DNA of 64,000 nt, taken from positions 1,054,001 through 1,118,000 of the forward strand of contig NZ_CP108509.1 of NCBI RefSeq assembly GCF_035917275.1, given 5' to 3'. Below the pieces are notes generated by a model, which was given only the letters and a program-made list of their open reading frames with translations, searched no databases and was not told where the DNA came from. This stretch comes from Streptomyces sp. NBC_01237. Lineage in GTDB: Bacteria; Actinomycetota; Actinomycetes; Streptomycetales; Streptomycetaceae. The position numbers were made by a program, and so were the translations under genes. Of this stretch, positions 7,397 to 16,454 are shown piece after piece; the first letter of the stretch is position 1; each line of letters starts with the position of its first letter.

Positions 7397-9919
7397 ATGG
7401 CAGCCGCCGCTGAGCAGCCCGACGCGGGCTCCGGCGCCCTGCCCTCCACAAGGCCGCAGGGGCCCTTCGACGCCGCCAACGACGCGACGGCCGTGATCGC
7501 CGGGGACGGGACGGTCATCGGCTGGACCCAGGGGGCACAGGACCTTCTCGGGTACTCCGCCGCCGAGGTGACCGGCCGGTCCGCGGCCATGCTGCTGGCG
7601 GTGCCCGAGGACCCCATCCGCACGGCGGGTGTCGCCGAGCGGTGCCGGGCGGGGACGGGCTGGAGCGGACTGATTCCCGTGCGGTGCCGGGACGGCCGAC
7701 GCATCGACGTGGAACTTCGGGTGTCCGCGTCCTTCCGGATCGACGGCCGCGAGTGTTTCCTGGTGTCCGGCACGGAGCGCAAACCGCAGTGGACGATGCG
7801 CCAGTCCGTACTGGACGGCTTCCTCACCCGCTCGCCGGTCGGCATGGCGGTGCTGGACACGGAGCTGCGCTACATCTGGATCAACGACACCCTGGAGCGT
7901 CTGGGCGGTGTCCCCCGCGAGCAGCGTCTGGGGCGCCGGATGAGCGAGGTGCTGCCGGGGCTGGGGGCCGACCGTATCGAGGAGCTGATGCGGAAGGTCG
8001 TGGAAACCGGCGCACCGGTCACCGACTACGAGTACCAGGGCTGGAGCTGGGCCGATCCGCATCGCCCGCACGCGTACTCGGCCTCGTTCTTCCCGCTGGT
8101 CGACGAGGAGCGGACCGTCACCGGCGTCTGCTACATCGTCCTCGACATCACCGACCGGTGGAACGCCCGGCGGCTGCTGTCCCTCGTCAATGAGGGCGGG
8201 GCCCGTATCGGCAGCACCCTGGACGTGCTGCGGACGGCTCAGGAGCTGGCCGACTTCGCCGTGCCGCGCTTCGCCGACCTCGTGTTCGTCGATCTTCTGG
8301 AGCCGGTCGTCAGCACGGATGAGCAGCGGGTACGGCTTTCCAGCACCCTGCGGGCGGCCGACGGGCCGGTATTGCGGCGGGCGGCCATGTGTTCGGTCCG
8401 GGAGGGCTGTCCGGAGGCCGTCGCGCGCGTCGGGGAGCTGGTGGACTTCACTCCCCCGCCGCACGATCCGCGTTTTCTCATCGACGGCGAGCCGGCGCTC
8501 ATCCCGGTACTCGACCCCACGAGTCCGATGTGGGCCGTGGATCAGCCCGCCAGGGCCGCGCGCATGCGGGAGTTCGGGCTGCACTCCCTCATCTGCGTGC
8601 CGATGCGCGCCCGCGACACCGTGCTGGGCCTCGCCACGTTCCTACGCTCGCGGAACCCGGTCTCCTTCGCGGAGGAGGACGTGGCACCGGCCCGCGAGCT
8701 GGTGGCGCGGGCGGCGGTGAGCGTCGACAACGCCCGCCGCTACACCAGGGAGCACACGGCGGCGCTCACGCTTCAGCACAGTCTGCTTCCGCAGACGCTC
8801 CGCAGCGGAACGGCCCTGGACGTGGCCTCCTCCTATCTGCCCGCGGACGCGAAGGACGGGGTCGGGGGCGACTGGTTCGATGTGATCCCGCTGTCCGGCG
8901 CCCGGATCGGCCTGGTCATCGGTGATGTCGTCGGCCACGGCATCAGCGCCGCCGCGACCATGGGCAGGTTGCGCACCGCGGTGCAGACCCTGGCCGACAT
9001 GGACCTGGCGCCCGATGAACTGCTGGCCCGCCTCGACGATCTGGTGCTCCGGCTGAGCCAGGAGGAGCCCGACGACGAGGCCGCGGGCCCCGCCAGCACG
9101 ACGGTGCTGGGCGCCACCTGTCTGTACGCCGTCTACGACCCCGTGACGCGCCGCTGCACCATGGCGCGCGCCGGCCATCCGCCTCCCGTGCTCGTCACCC
9201 CGGACGGCGATGTCAGCTTTCCCGAGCTGCCCGCGGGGCCGCCGCTGGGGCTGGGAGGGCTGCCGTTCGAGTCCGCGGAGTTCGAACTCCCCGAAGGCAC
9301 TCTGCTCGGCCTGTACACCGACGGTCTGATCGAGGGCGCCGACCGGGACGTCGAACTCGGCATGTCCCGGCTCGGCCGCGCCCTGGCCCGGCCCGGTCTT
9401 CCCCTCGACACACTGTGCGCCGGCGCCGTCGAGCGGCTGCTTTCCGTGCCGCAGCCCGACGACATCGCGCTGCTGCTCGCGCGCACCCACGCCCTGAGCA
9501 GCGACCAGGTCGTCTCGTGGGACGTACCCAGCGAACCGGCGGCCGTCGCGGGGACGCGGGCCCGCGCGGCCCGGCAACTGGAGACCTGGGGACTGGCGGA
9601 GCTGGCGATGACCACCGAACTGATCGTCAGCGAGCTGGTCACCAACGCGATCCGGTACACCTCGGGGCCGGTACGCCTGCGGTTGCTGCGCCAGTCCGTC
9701 CTGATCTGCGAGGTCTCCGACGCGGGCAGCACGTCGCCCCGTCTCCGGCACGCCCGGACGACGGACGAGGGAGGGCGCGGCCTGTTCCTCGTCGCTCAGC
9801 TCGCCGCGCGCTGGGGCACCCGGTACGCGGCCCACGGCAAGATCATCTGGGCCGAGCAGAACCTCCCGGAGGACGAACCCCGTACGGGTCCTCCCAAGGA
9901 CGAACCGCATACGGGGTGA
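7397..9919 (+). CDS. PAS-PAS-GAF-SpoIIE phosphatase with HATPase domain
   Basis: An 840-residue cytoplasmic signalling protein. In order it has a PAS domain (about 25-115), a second PAS (about 135-260), a GAF domain (about 275-430), a PP2C/SpoIIE phosphatase (about 455-650) and a C-terminal GHKL kinase-like ATPase (about 690-825). Phosphatase metal-binding sites are visible in GVGGDWFDV, VIGDVVGHG, LYTDGLIE and DDIALLLAR. The ATPase N- and G-boxes are SELVTNAIRYT and EGGRGLF. Such proteins dephosphorylate anti-anti-sigma factors and may also phosphorylate them, so one protein can switch a sigma factor both ways. The start is uncertain: ATG 7397, or the in-frame GTGs at 7385/7388. No sigma or anti-sigma gene is adjacent. 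Confidence 0.92.
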   Translation: MAAAAEQPDAGSGALPSTRPQGPFDAANDATAVIAGDGTVIGWTQGAQDLLGYSAAEVTGRSAAMLLAVPEDPIRTAGVAERCRAGTGWSGLIPVRCRDGRRIDVELRVSASFRIDGRECFLVSGTERKPQWTMRQSVLDGFLTRSPVGMAVLDTELRYIWINDTLERLGGVPREQRLGRRMSEVLPGLGADRIEELMRKVVETGAPVTDYEYQGWSWADPHRPHAYSASFFPLVDEERTVTGVCYIVLDITDRWNARRLLSLVNEGGARIGSTLDVLRTAQELADFAVPRFADLVFVDLLEPVVSTDEQRVRLSSTLRAADGPVLRRAAMCSVREGCPEAVARVGELVDFTPPPHDPRFLIDGEPALIPVLDPTSPMWAVDQPARAARMREFGLHSLICVPMRARDTVLGLATFLRSRNPVSFAEEDVAPARELVARAAVSVDNARRYTREHTAALTLQHSLLPQTLRSGTALDVASSYLPADAKDGVGGDWFDVIPLSGARIGLVIGDVVGHGISAAATMGRLRTAVQTLADMDLAPDELLARLDDLVLRLSQEEPDDEAAGPASTTVLGATCLYAVYDPVTRRCTMARAGHPPPVLVTPDGDVSFPELPAGPPLGLGGLPFESAEFELPEGTLLGLYTDGLIEGADRDVELGMSRLGRALARPGLPLDTLCAGAVERLLSVPQPDDIALLLARTHALSSDQVVSWDVPSEPAAVAGTRARAARQLETWGLAELAMTTELIVSELVTNAIRYTSGPVRLRLLRQSVLICEVSDAGSTSPRLRHARTTDEGGRGLFLVAQLAARWGTRYAAHGKIIWAEQNLPEDEPRTGPPKDEPHTG

Positions 9920-9971
9920 GCCCTTCGCTGTCGCGCGTCGGCCCCCGGAGGGAGCGCCTCCGAGCCCGGAG

Positions 9972-11354
9972 CTATCGCTTGATCCGGGCGGCCGTCGGCA
10001 GGCCGAGCAGCAGGACGACACCCGCGGCCACGGCGTACGCGAGATGGTGACCCGGGAGTGTGGGGGTGCCGTGCCCGGCGGTGGCGGCCACGGCTGCCAG
10101 CACGGTCGGGCCCACGGCGCTGCCGATCTGCAGAGCGGTGACCGTCACCGCCGACGCGGTGCCGTGGGCCGCTTCCGGAACTCCTCTCAGACCGGTGACG
10201 CTGATCGCGGGGAAGGACAGCCCCTGCCCGATACCGGTGAGGACGAGCCCGGCGAAGACCGGCCACCAGTAGGTGGACCGGGCCCCGGCCAGGCACCACA
10301 GCAGCACTCCGCCCGCGGTCAGCAGCAGCCCCGCGACGAGGACGGGGCGGGCGCCGAAGCGGGGGATCAGCCGGCCGGACACCAGCGCCGCGCCGGTCAC
10401 GGCGATACTGACCGGCAGCACGGCGAGGCCGGAGGCGGCGGCGGACATGCCGCGCACCTGCTGGAGGTGGAGCGGCAGCAGGAACAGCGCACCGCTCACA
10501 CAGAAGTAGAAGGCCGCCCCCATGAGCGCGGCGGTCCGGACGCCGTCCAGGCGCAGCAGCGCCCGGTCGAGGAGCACCGCGTCGGCGGACCGGGTGCGGC
10601 CGCGCCGCCACCACACGGTCCCCGCCACCGCCGCGGATCCGAACGCGACGAGGAACATGCCGTCACCCGGCCGGGCCGCCAGGTCGGCGCCCAGGACGAG
10701 CAGGACGATCGCCGCCATGAGGGCGCCGGCGCCGACCGGGTCGGGGCGGCGTGCCCGTTCCACCGTTCCGGTGGGCAGACACCGCACGGCTGCCGCGGCG
10801 GTGACCGCGGCGGCAGCCGCCTGAAGGACGAACACCCAGCGCCAGCCCAGCGCGTCGGTGATCACCCCGCCGAGTACGAGCCCGGCTCCGTAGCAGCCCG
10901 CCTGCGCCGACGCGTAGACACCGAGCGCTCTCGACCGGGCGGCGCCCTCCGGGTACAGCTCGGTGACCAGGGCGGTGGCGGCGGGCATGGTGACCGCCGC
11001 GCCCGCACCCTGCACCACGCGGCCCGCGGCCACCAGCCAGAAGGCCGGGGCGAGGAGGGCGAGGACGGCTCCGGCGACCAGCATCAGCAGGCCGGCGACC
11101 AGCACCCGGCGCCGTCGGAAGCGGTCGGCCATGGCTCCGCCGCAGAGCAGCAGCCCGGCGAACGCGAGCGCGTAACCGGTCACCGCCCAGGACAGGCTCT
11201 GCGCCGAGGTGCCGAATTCGGCGCCCAGTGAGGGCAGGGCGCTGTTGAGTACGGCGACGCTCCCGGCGTCGAGCCCGGCGGCGGCGCTCAGGACGAGAAG
11301 GGGCAGGTGCCTCGGCGCCACCGGCGCGCGGCCGAGTGTGGGGGCGGTGGACAT
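9972..11354 (-). CDS. MFS drug/metabolite efflux pump, DHA2-like
   Basis: A 460-residue integral membrane protein with about 14 hydrophobic segments, the usual number for the DHA2 branch of the major facilitator superfamily. The conserved loop 2-3 motif is present as GAMADRFRRRRVLV, and the GRVVQGAGAAVTMPAA segment matches motif B/C of proton-coupled exporters. It probably extrudes a hydrophobic toxic compound in exchange for protons. The start ATG at 11354 faces the divergently transcribed XRE regulator with about 150 bp between them, a classic regulator-pump arrangement. The substrate cannot be read from the sequence. Confidence 0.9.
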   Translation of the reverse strand: MSTAPTLGRAPVAPRHLPLLVLSAAAGLDAGSVAVLNSALPSLGAEFGTSAQSLSWAVTGYALAFAGLLLCGGAMADRFRRRRVLVAGLLMLVAGAVLALLAPAFWLVAAGRVVQGAGAAVTMPAATALVTELYPEGAARSRALGVYASAQAGCYGAGLVLGGVITDALGWRWVFVLQAAAAAVTAAAAVRCLPTGTVERARRPDPVGAGALMAAIVLLVLGADLAARPGDGMFLVAFGSAAVAGTVWWRRGRTRSADAVLLDRALLRLDGVRTAALMGAAFYFCVSGALFLLPLHLQQVRGMSAAASGLAVLPVSIAVTGAALVSGRLIPRFGARPVLVAGLLLTAGGVLLWCLAGARSTYWWPVFAGLVLTGIGQGLSFPAISVTGLRGVPEAAHGTASAVTVTALQIGSAVGPTVLAAVAATAGHGTPTLPGHHLAYAVAAGVVLLLGLPTAARIKR

Positions 11355-11502
11355 GTGCGGGCTCCGAAAGGCGTGGACGATGCGGACGGGGCACAGTCTT
11401 CGCAGGTCGGAGCAGGTGGACCAGATACCGGTGGGGGGTGGCCCCGGCAGGGCCACCCTCGGGGCCGCCGCCGGCCCGGGCGAGGGGAGATAATCGGGTG
11501 AT

Positions 11503-12519
11503 ATGGCTCCCGTACCCCCGGCCTCGCACACAACGGCCCCGGCGGCCGGACCCGCCCGCGCCGCTTCTGTCCCCGCGACGCAGGGCCCCCCGGCCTCCGG
11601 CGCCATGCCTTCCATGCCCGCGCCTTCCGTGCGCCGGCCTGCCGCTCCCGTGCCTTCCGTGCGCCGGCCTTCCGCGTCGCCGCTGCCCGAGCTGGCGCAC
11701 TTCCTGCGGTCGCGGCGGGCCCGGCTGACGCCGGAAAGCGTGGGCCTGCCGCGTTCCGGGGCGCGCAGGCTGCCCGGTCTGCGCCGGTCCGAGGTCGCGG
11801 CGCTGGCCGGGATCAGCCCCGAGTACTACACCCGGCTGGAACAGGGGCGCCAGCGTCACCCTTCGGCGGAGGTCCTGGATTCCCTGGCCTCGGCGCTGCG
11901 CCTGGACGCCGACGCCCGACGCCATCTGCACCGGCTCACCCTCCGCGCGTCGCGGCGAGGCGAAAGCGGGGGCGACGCGGCCGGGGACCCCCTCCGCGTC
12001 CCGGCGGCGACACTGCGCCTGCTGCGGACCACCGCGGTGTGGCCCGCCTATGTCGTCAGTCCGGTGCGTGACGTGCTGGCCTGGAACGACGCGGCGGCCC
12101 GGCTGATCACCGACTTCGCCGCGCTGCCCGTCCCGCACCGCAACCTCGCCTGGTTCGCCTACGCCGACCCGTACTCCCGGGAGCTCTTCGTGGACTGGCA
12201 CGCCGTGGCCCGCGGCAATGCGCACCGGCTGCGCGACGCGCTGGCCGCCGATCCCCACCAGGTGCGGGGCAACCATCTGGTGGCCGAACTGGCCGCACGC
12301 AGCCCGGAGTTCGCCGCAGCCTGGGAGGATCACGACGTGCGCGGCCCGGGCACCGGCCACAAGGTTCTCGACCACCCGGTGGCGGGGCGCCTGCGGCTCG
12401 ACTACACGGTGTACGTGCTCCCCGGTGCGCAGGCGCTCGAACTGGTCGTCATGACGGCCCCGGAGGACTCGCCCTCCTACCGGGCACTGTTGGCCGGTGT
12501 GGCGGCCGGACCGGGCTGA
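11503..12519 (+). CDS. XRE-family regulator with MmyB-like ligand-binding domain
   Basis: A 338-residue transcription factor. After a low-complexity Ala/Pro-rich leader (about 1-60, containing a duplicated PSVRRP motif) comes an XRE helix-turn-helix (about 65-135; SEVAALAGISPEYYTRLEQGR). A MmyB-like ligand-binding domain follows (about 160-330; WNDAAARLITDF, LVAELAARSPEFAAAW). It lies divergent to the DHA2-like pump and probably controls it in response to a small ligand. The long leader may not be translated, since in-frame ATGs at 11605 and 11614 would still give the whole DNA-binding domain. GAGGGGAGA before 11503 is somewhat far from the ATG, so the start is uncertain. Confidence 0.9.
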   Translation: MAPVPPASHTTAPAAGPARAASVPATQGPPASGAMPSMPAPSVRRPAAPVPSVRRPSASPLPELAHFLRSRRARLTPESVGLPRSGARRLPGLRRSEVAALAGISPEYYTRLEQGRQRHPSAEVLDSLASALRLDADARRHLHRLTLRASRRGESGGDAAGDPLRVPAATLRLLRTTAVWPAYVVSPVRDVLAWNDAAARLITDFAALPVPHRNLAWFAYADPYSRELFVDWHAVARGNAHRLRDALAADPHQVRGNHLVAELAARSPEFAAAWEDHDVRGPGTGHKVLDHPVAGRLRLDYTVYVLPGAQALELVVMTAPEDSPSYRALLAGVAAGPG

Positions 12520-12588
12520 CCGGACTTCCCCCGTCCGGGGCCGCCGGGGATCACACCGGACGGTCGTCGACCTCGCGCGTACGAGCGC

Positions 12589-12633
12589 GGGCCGCCGCGC
12601 CCCGGGGGCTGAGCCTCCGGGGCGCGGCGGCCC
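12589..12633 (+). terminator. Long GC-rich hairpin terminator
   Basis: A 20-bp stem starting GGGCCGCCGCGCCCC with a 5-base CTGAG loop and one wobble pair, 70 bp after the regulator gene. It lies in the 260-bp gap before the diiron-protein gene, where I see no other gene. Confidence 0.75.
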
Positions 12634-12778
12634 GTCACCTGCTTCCCGGATTCCGGTGGAGAAGGCGGACGGAGCGGGCCGGGAAGGGCCTCTGGCGGTG
12701 TGGGGCCGCGGTGGGCGAACATGTCCGTACCGACCGTGCGCATGACATCCACGTGATCCGATCGAGCTGGGAGGGTCG

Positions 12779-13822
12779 ATGACCCCCGTCGTTGCCACCG
12801 GAGTTGTGCCTCACCTCGACCCCGCGTTACCCGTTCCCCGCGGTCCGCTGTCGGCAGCGGTGGTCAGCGCGCTGGCGACGGGCCCCGCGAATCCGCCGGA
12901 GCCGCTTCCGGCGCACGACGTGGAGCGGATCGATCCGTACGGCGAGGATCTGACGCTGGCTCTCCACACCTGCTACGAGCTGCACTACCGGGGTTTCGCC
13001 GGTGTCGACCCGCTGTGGGAGTGGGATCCGGAACTGCTCAGGTTCCGGGCCGTGCTGGAGCGCGTGTTCCTGTCGGCGTTGCGCTCGGACACCGGTGGCG
13101 GTGATGACGTCACCGGGGCGCTGGACGCGCTGCTCGTCGAGCCGGTACCCGGTGACGGGGTCTCGCATTTCCTTCGGGACTCCGCCGGCTGGGGGCAGGT
13201 ACGTGAGTACTTCGCGCACCGTTCGGTGTATCACCTGAAGGAGGCCGACCCGCACGCCTGGGTCATTCCCCGTCTGCAGGGGCAGGCCAAGGCGTCCCTG
13301 GTGGCGGTCGAGTTCGACGAGTTCGGTGGGGGGCGCGCCGAGAACGCGCACTCGCAGATGTTCGCCGACCTCCTGGCCGGGGCAGGGCTGTCCGCCGCGT
13401 ATCTGCACTATGCGGATGATGTGCCGGCGCCCGCCCTCGCCATCGTGAATCTGATGTCGATGTTCGGACTGCACCGTCGACTGCGCGGCGCCCTGGTCGG
13501 TCACTTCGCGGCGGCCGAGATCAGCACGGCGCCGAGCGCGCAGCGGATCGCCCAGGCGCTGGACCGGCTGGGCGCGGACCCGGCGTGCGTCCTCTTCTTC
13601 ACCGAGCACATCGAAGCCGACGCCGTGCACGAGCAGGTGTTGCGCCGCGATGTCATCGGTGACCTGCTCCGGCGGGAACCCGAACTCGCCGGTGATGTGG
13701 TGTTCGGCATCGCGGCCACCGAGCTGCTGGAGGGCAGACTGGCGGCGCACCTGCTCACCGCCTGGAGGACCGGTACGACATCTCTGCGCCGGCCGCTGCC
13801 CGAGCACTCAGTCGGGGGGTGA
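12779..13822 (+). CDS. Heme-oxygenase-like iron-containing redox enzyme; TTA codon
   Basis: A 347-residue protein of the heme-oxygenase-like diiron oxidase (HDO) superfamily, whose characterised members carry out N-oxygenation, desaturation or C-C cleavage on small substrates. Candidate metal ligands are in CYELHYRGF, in the FDEFGGGRAENAHSQMF helix (Glu and His spaced as in the family) and in FFTEHIEADAVHE. GAGCTGGGAGG precedes the ATG. The 17th codon is TTA (12827-12829), so translation should need the bldA tRNA. The gene converges on the CDGSH gene and overlaps it by 15 bp. HDO, CDGSH and HemK2-like genes are, to my knowledge, neighbours in other streptomycetes too, but the product is unknown. 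Confidence 0.82.
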   Translation: MTPVVATGVVPHLDPALPVPRGPLSAAVVSALATGPANPPEPLPAHDVERIDPYGEDLTLALHTCYELHYRGFAGVDPLWEWDPELLRFRAVLERVFLSALRSDTGGGDDVTGALDALLVEPVPGDGVSHFLRDSAGWGQVREYFAHRSVYHLKEADPHAWVIPRLQGQAKASLVAVEFDEFGGGRAENAHSQMFADLLAGAGLSAAYLHYADDVPAPALAIVNLMSMFGLHRRLRGALVGHFAAAEISTAPSAQRIAQALDRLGADPACVLFFTEHIEADAVHEQVLRRDVIGDLLRREPELAGDVVFGIAATELLEGRLAAHLLTAWRTGTTSLRRPLPEHSVGG

Positions 13823-14137
13823 TCCCCCGGCCTCGTCCTGCGGGGCCCGACGAACGCGTCGGCGGTGGCTGGTGTCACAGAACGGTGGGCGCCGGGTGCG
13901 CTGACAGACGCACAACGCGACCACGAACCGGTCCGAGACGACGGCCCGGCCGTCCCCGGTCACGATCTCGACCGGCCCTTCGACGAGCAGCGGTCCGCCG
14001 GGCACGACGGTGACCCGCCTCCGGTCCCGGTCGCGCGGGCCGGCCGCCGAGCCCATCTCCCGGTCAGGCTCCCGCTCCCGGTCCGGTTCCGCGCTACGTT
14101 CCGGTTCCGCGCTACGTTCCGGAGTCCCGCCGGTCAC
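13808..14137 (-). CDS. CDGSH-type [2Fe-2S] protein
   Basis: A 109-residue protein. The C-terminal half holds the CDGSH signature as CVCQRTRRPPFCDTSH, giving the three cysteines and one histidine that bind a labile [2Fe-2S] cluster. The usual CDG is CDT here. The N-terminal third is low-complexity and charged, with a duplicated PERSAE unit encoded by an 18-bp tandem repeat. The start is GTG at 14137, 26 bp inside the end of the HemK2-like gene, so the two are probably coupled. Its 3' end overlaps the convergent HDO gene by 15 bp. It could pass electrons or a cluster to the diiron protein; that is inference from proximity. Confidence 0.85.
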   Translation of the reverse strand: MTGGTPERSAEPERSAEPDREREPDREMGSAAGPRDRDRRRVTVVPGGPLLVEGPVEIVTGDGRAVVSDRFVVALCVCQRTRRPPFCDTSHRRRVRRAPQDEAGGSPPD

Positions 14138-14777
14138 CGCGGATCACCACCAGTTCCTCGTGACGTTGTCCCGCCCCGATCAGTCCCTGGTCCTGGAGCA
14201 GTGCGACGCGGCCGTTCATGACCGGGCCGAAGGGCACTGTCCGCCGGGCCACCACGGCGGCCTTCAGTCCGCCCGCGTGCAGCAGGTCCACCGTGGTGCC
14301 CACCCCGCAGACGGCGGAGTGCACGATCAGCAGCATGCCGCCGTTGGAGAGCAGCCCGGGGGCGTTGGCGCACAGGGGATCCAGCAGGGCCCGCCCGTCC
14401 CGTGCGGCGTCCCAGGCCCTGCTCGGTCCGCTCCGGGGGAGCTCCCGCCGCGGGGACGGCACGTACGGCGGGTTGGCGAGTATCACGTCGAACTGCCGAC
14501 GGGCGGGGAATGTCAGGGCGTCGCGGCGTTCGACCCGGACCGGGAGCCCGCGTACACGGGTGTTGAACCGCGTCGCCAGGGTGGCACGGAGCGAGATGTC
14601 CACGGCGGTGATGTGTCCCGCCCCCGCGTTGCCCGCCGCGACGGCCAACGCGCCGGTACCGGTGCACATATCGAGAACTCGTGCGCCACGAGGGATTCCG
14701 GCGTCGCGCAGAGCCTGGACCAACAACCACGTATCCGCTTGGGGCCGGTACACACCCGGGGGTCTCAGTAACCACAC
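14112..14777 (-). CDS. HemK2/MTQ2-family SAM-dependent methyltransferase; TTA codon
   Basis: A 221-residue class I methyltransferase. SAM motif I is VLDMCTGTGALAVAA and the acceptor motif is NPPY in ILANPPYVPSP, the signature of N5-glutamine/adenine-type methyltransferases such as HemK2/MTQ2. It starts with GTG at 14777. The third codon is TTA (14771-14769), so translation is expected to need the bldA tRNA right at the start. It lies 39 bp after the EgtD-like gene and overlaps the CDGSH gene by 26 bp, which suggests one operon. The true substrate may be a protein or a small molecule; the usual HemK of the release factors is normally encoded elsewhere. Confidence 0.85.
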   Translation of the reverse strand: MWLLRPPGVYRPQADTWLLVQALRDAGIPRGARVLDMCTGTGALAVAAGNAGAGHITAVDISLRATLATRFNTRVRGLPVRVERRDALTFPARRQFDVILANPPYVPSPRRELPRSGPSRAWDAARDGRALLDPLCANAPGLLSNGGMLLIVHSAVCGVGTTVDLLHAGGLKAAVVARRTVPFGPVMNGRVALLQDQGLIGAGQRHEELVVIRGDRRDSGT

Positions 14778-14816
14778 GGTGCGATCCGTACATCGCGGGA
14801 ATCGGCCTGACTCCTC

Positions 14817-15830
14817 TCAGATCTCATCGGCCGCCTCTCGACGTCCGGATGAGCGGGTGAAGAGGAAGATGCCGTACTGCCATTCCTCGTCGGTCCACTG
14901 TGCGCGCAGTTCAAGACCTCGTGCGGTGACATCGGCCACGAACTGCTCGCGCCGGAACTTGTGGGACAGGCCGACGTTGAGCGAGTCGCCCCGCCGCAGA
15001 TTCAGCTCAAGATCCAGCTCGTGAAGCGCGACGGAATGGTCCTCGTTCGCGTAGACGCGGGCATCGACGGTGCCGGTGACGGAGTCGAAATGCGCTCGCG
15101 TGGAGAAATTCCGCGCGTCGAAGTTTCCGCCGAAACGCCGATTGAGGTGATCCAGATGATTGAGCCGGAACGGCGTGAAGGCGGAGCGGCCGGCCGGATC
15201 GTTGTAAGCGGATTCGAGTACGCGGGCCGGCTTCAGCAGGTCGACCGACACCAGAAATCCGTCACCGGGTCGAAGCGTGCCGACGATCTCGGAAAGCAGC
15301 TTGTCGCGCTCCTCCAGCGGCATATTGCCGAAATTGCTCCCGAGGAACGACACCGTCAACGGCTCGGGCACGCTGTCCCGCAGCCAGGCCAGCCCCGCCT
15401 CGTACCGGCCCCACAGCCCCCGCACCCGCAGGCCGGGCAGTTGGGCGGTGAGATCGCGGCCACTGGCCTCAAGCATCTCGCGGCTGACGTCGATCGGCAG
15501 ATAGCGGGTCGCTCGGCGCTCGACGCAGGCCGCCAGCAGCAGACGGGTCTTCTTCGCGCTCCCGCTGCCCATTTCCGCTATCGGCCCGCCCCCGATCAGG
15601 TCCGCGATCTCTCCGGCATTGCGTTGCAGCAGCCCGTACTCGACGCGGGTGAGGTAGTAGTCGGGTAACTCGGTGATCAACTCGAAAAGATCCGACCCGC
15701 GCGCGTCATATCCGAAGTGCGCGGGAATCCTTGGCGGATTCTCCCGCAGACCGGCCAGGAGAGCCGACCGGTCGTCCCAGAAAGCCGCACCCTCGTCAAC
15801 GGCCACGATGTCGACCTGACTCAGCGACAT
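14817..15830 (-). CDS. EgtD-like SAM-dependent N-methyltransferase; TTA codon
   Basis: A 337-residue member of the EgtD (histidine N-alpha-trimethyltransferase, DUF2260) family. The family start is clear (FGYDARGSDLFELITELPDYY), with SAM motif IAEMGSGSAKKTRLLL and the FLGSNFGNM segment that corresponds to the FLGSxxGN active-site strand of EgtD. None of egtA, egtB or egtC is nearby, so ordinary ergothioneine synthesis is unlikely to be encoded here and a different amino acid may be methylated. Codon 55 is TTA (15668-15666). It heads the probable EgtD-like / HemK2-like / CDGSH operon. Confidence 0.85.
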   Translation of the reverse strand: MSLSQVDIVAVDEGAAFWDDRSALLAGLRENPPRIPAHFGYDARGSDLFELITELPDYYLTRVEYGLLQRNAGEIADLIGGGPIAEMGSGSAKKTRLLLAACVERRATRYLPIDVSREMLEASGRDLTAQLPGLRVRGLWGRYEAGLAWLRDSVPEPLTVSFLGSNFGNMPLEERDKLLSEIVGTLRPGDGFLVSVDLLKPARVLESAYNDPAGRSAFTPFRLNHLDHLNRRFGGNFDARNFSTRAHFDSVTGTVDARVYANEDHSVALHELDLELNLRRGDSLNVGLSHKFRREQFVADVTARGLELRAQWTDEEWQYGIFLFTRSSGRREAADEI

Positions 15831-16454
15831 GATCTCTCCCCTGGCTCATCGGACCGCGCCTCCCCAGGCGGCGGCCGTAGTTCCGTGCCCGTCTTGCGCG
15901 CCGATCGAACAGGACGAAAAAGCGGCTCGCCTTACGGCCGCACCCGTGGAGCCTGCCACTGTGCGAGAGGACGCAAACGGATTAACTCAGCCACATCGCG
16001 GACCTCCCACTACCGCATATGCCAGAGGCCGCATTTCACCCGCGGCGGTCTCTCGGATTTCCGCCGGACCGAACGTCCCGACGTCACCGGAGGACGCGAA
16101 ACCCCCGCCGTCCGCCTTCGAGCAGGTGCGCCGGACATTGCGTCACCGTGCGTCATATCGGCTCCCGCACTTCCGGTCCGGACCCGTCTCGGGAGGTGAA
16201 TTCCGTTGCCTTCCGGTGCGGTTGGTGTAGCTGGCACCACCGGGATCGGGGGGAGAGCTGTAGTGAGTTCGGATTTGCGCGCATCTAGCGTCTGACGGTG
16301 TGAGAAACCACCGGAACAGAGCGAGAAGACTCCCCTGGGAAACGAGACAACGCGCCTGGTGCGCAACGGCCTTGGCCGTGGCCGTCGACCCCGAGCGCGC
16401 CCGGTGGTCCGCCGCCGGCGCCACCCACCGTACGCACCAGCTCAAGGAGACTCC
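15831..16454. other. 624-bp intergenic region between divergent genes
   Basis: Holds the promoters of the EgtD-like operon (leftward) and the aminopeptidase gene (rightward). I see no convincing small ORF, RNA gene or repeat. Short open frames here lack ribosome-binding sites and codon bias. Confidence 0.5.

Noticed and set aside
14080..14125. A direct repeat as a possible attachment site
   Set aside because: The 18-bp repeat lies within the CDGSH coding sequence and encodes a duplicated PERSAE unit; no integrase or tRNA is near.
14817..15830. An ergothioneine biosynthesis cluster
   Set aside because: Only an EgtD-like gene is present; no EgtA, EgtB, EgtC or EgtE neighbours, and the partners are a HemK2-like enzyme and a CDGSH protein.
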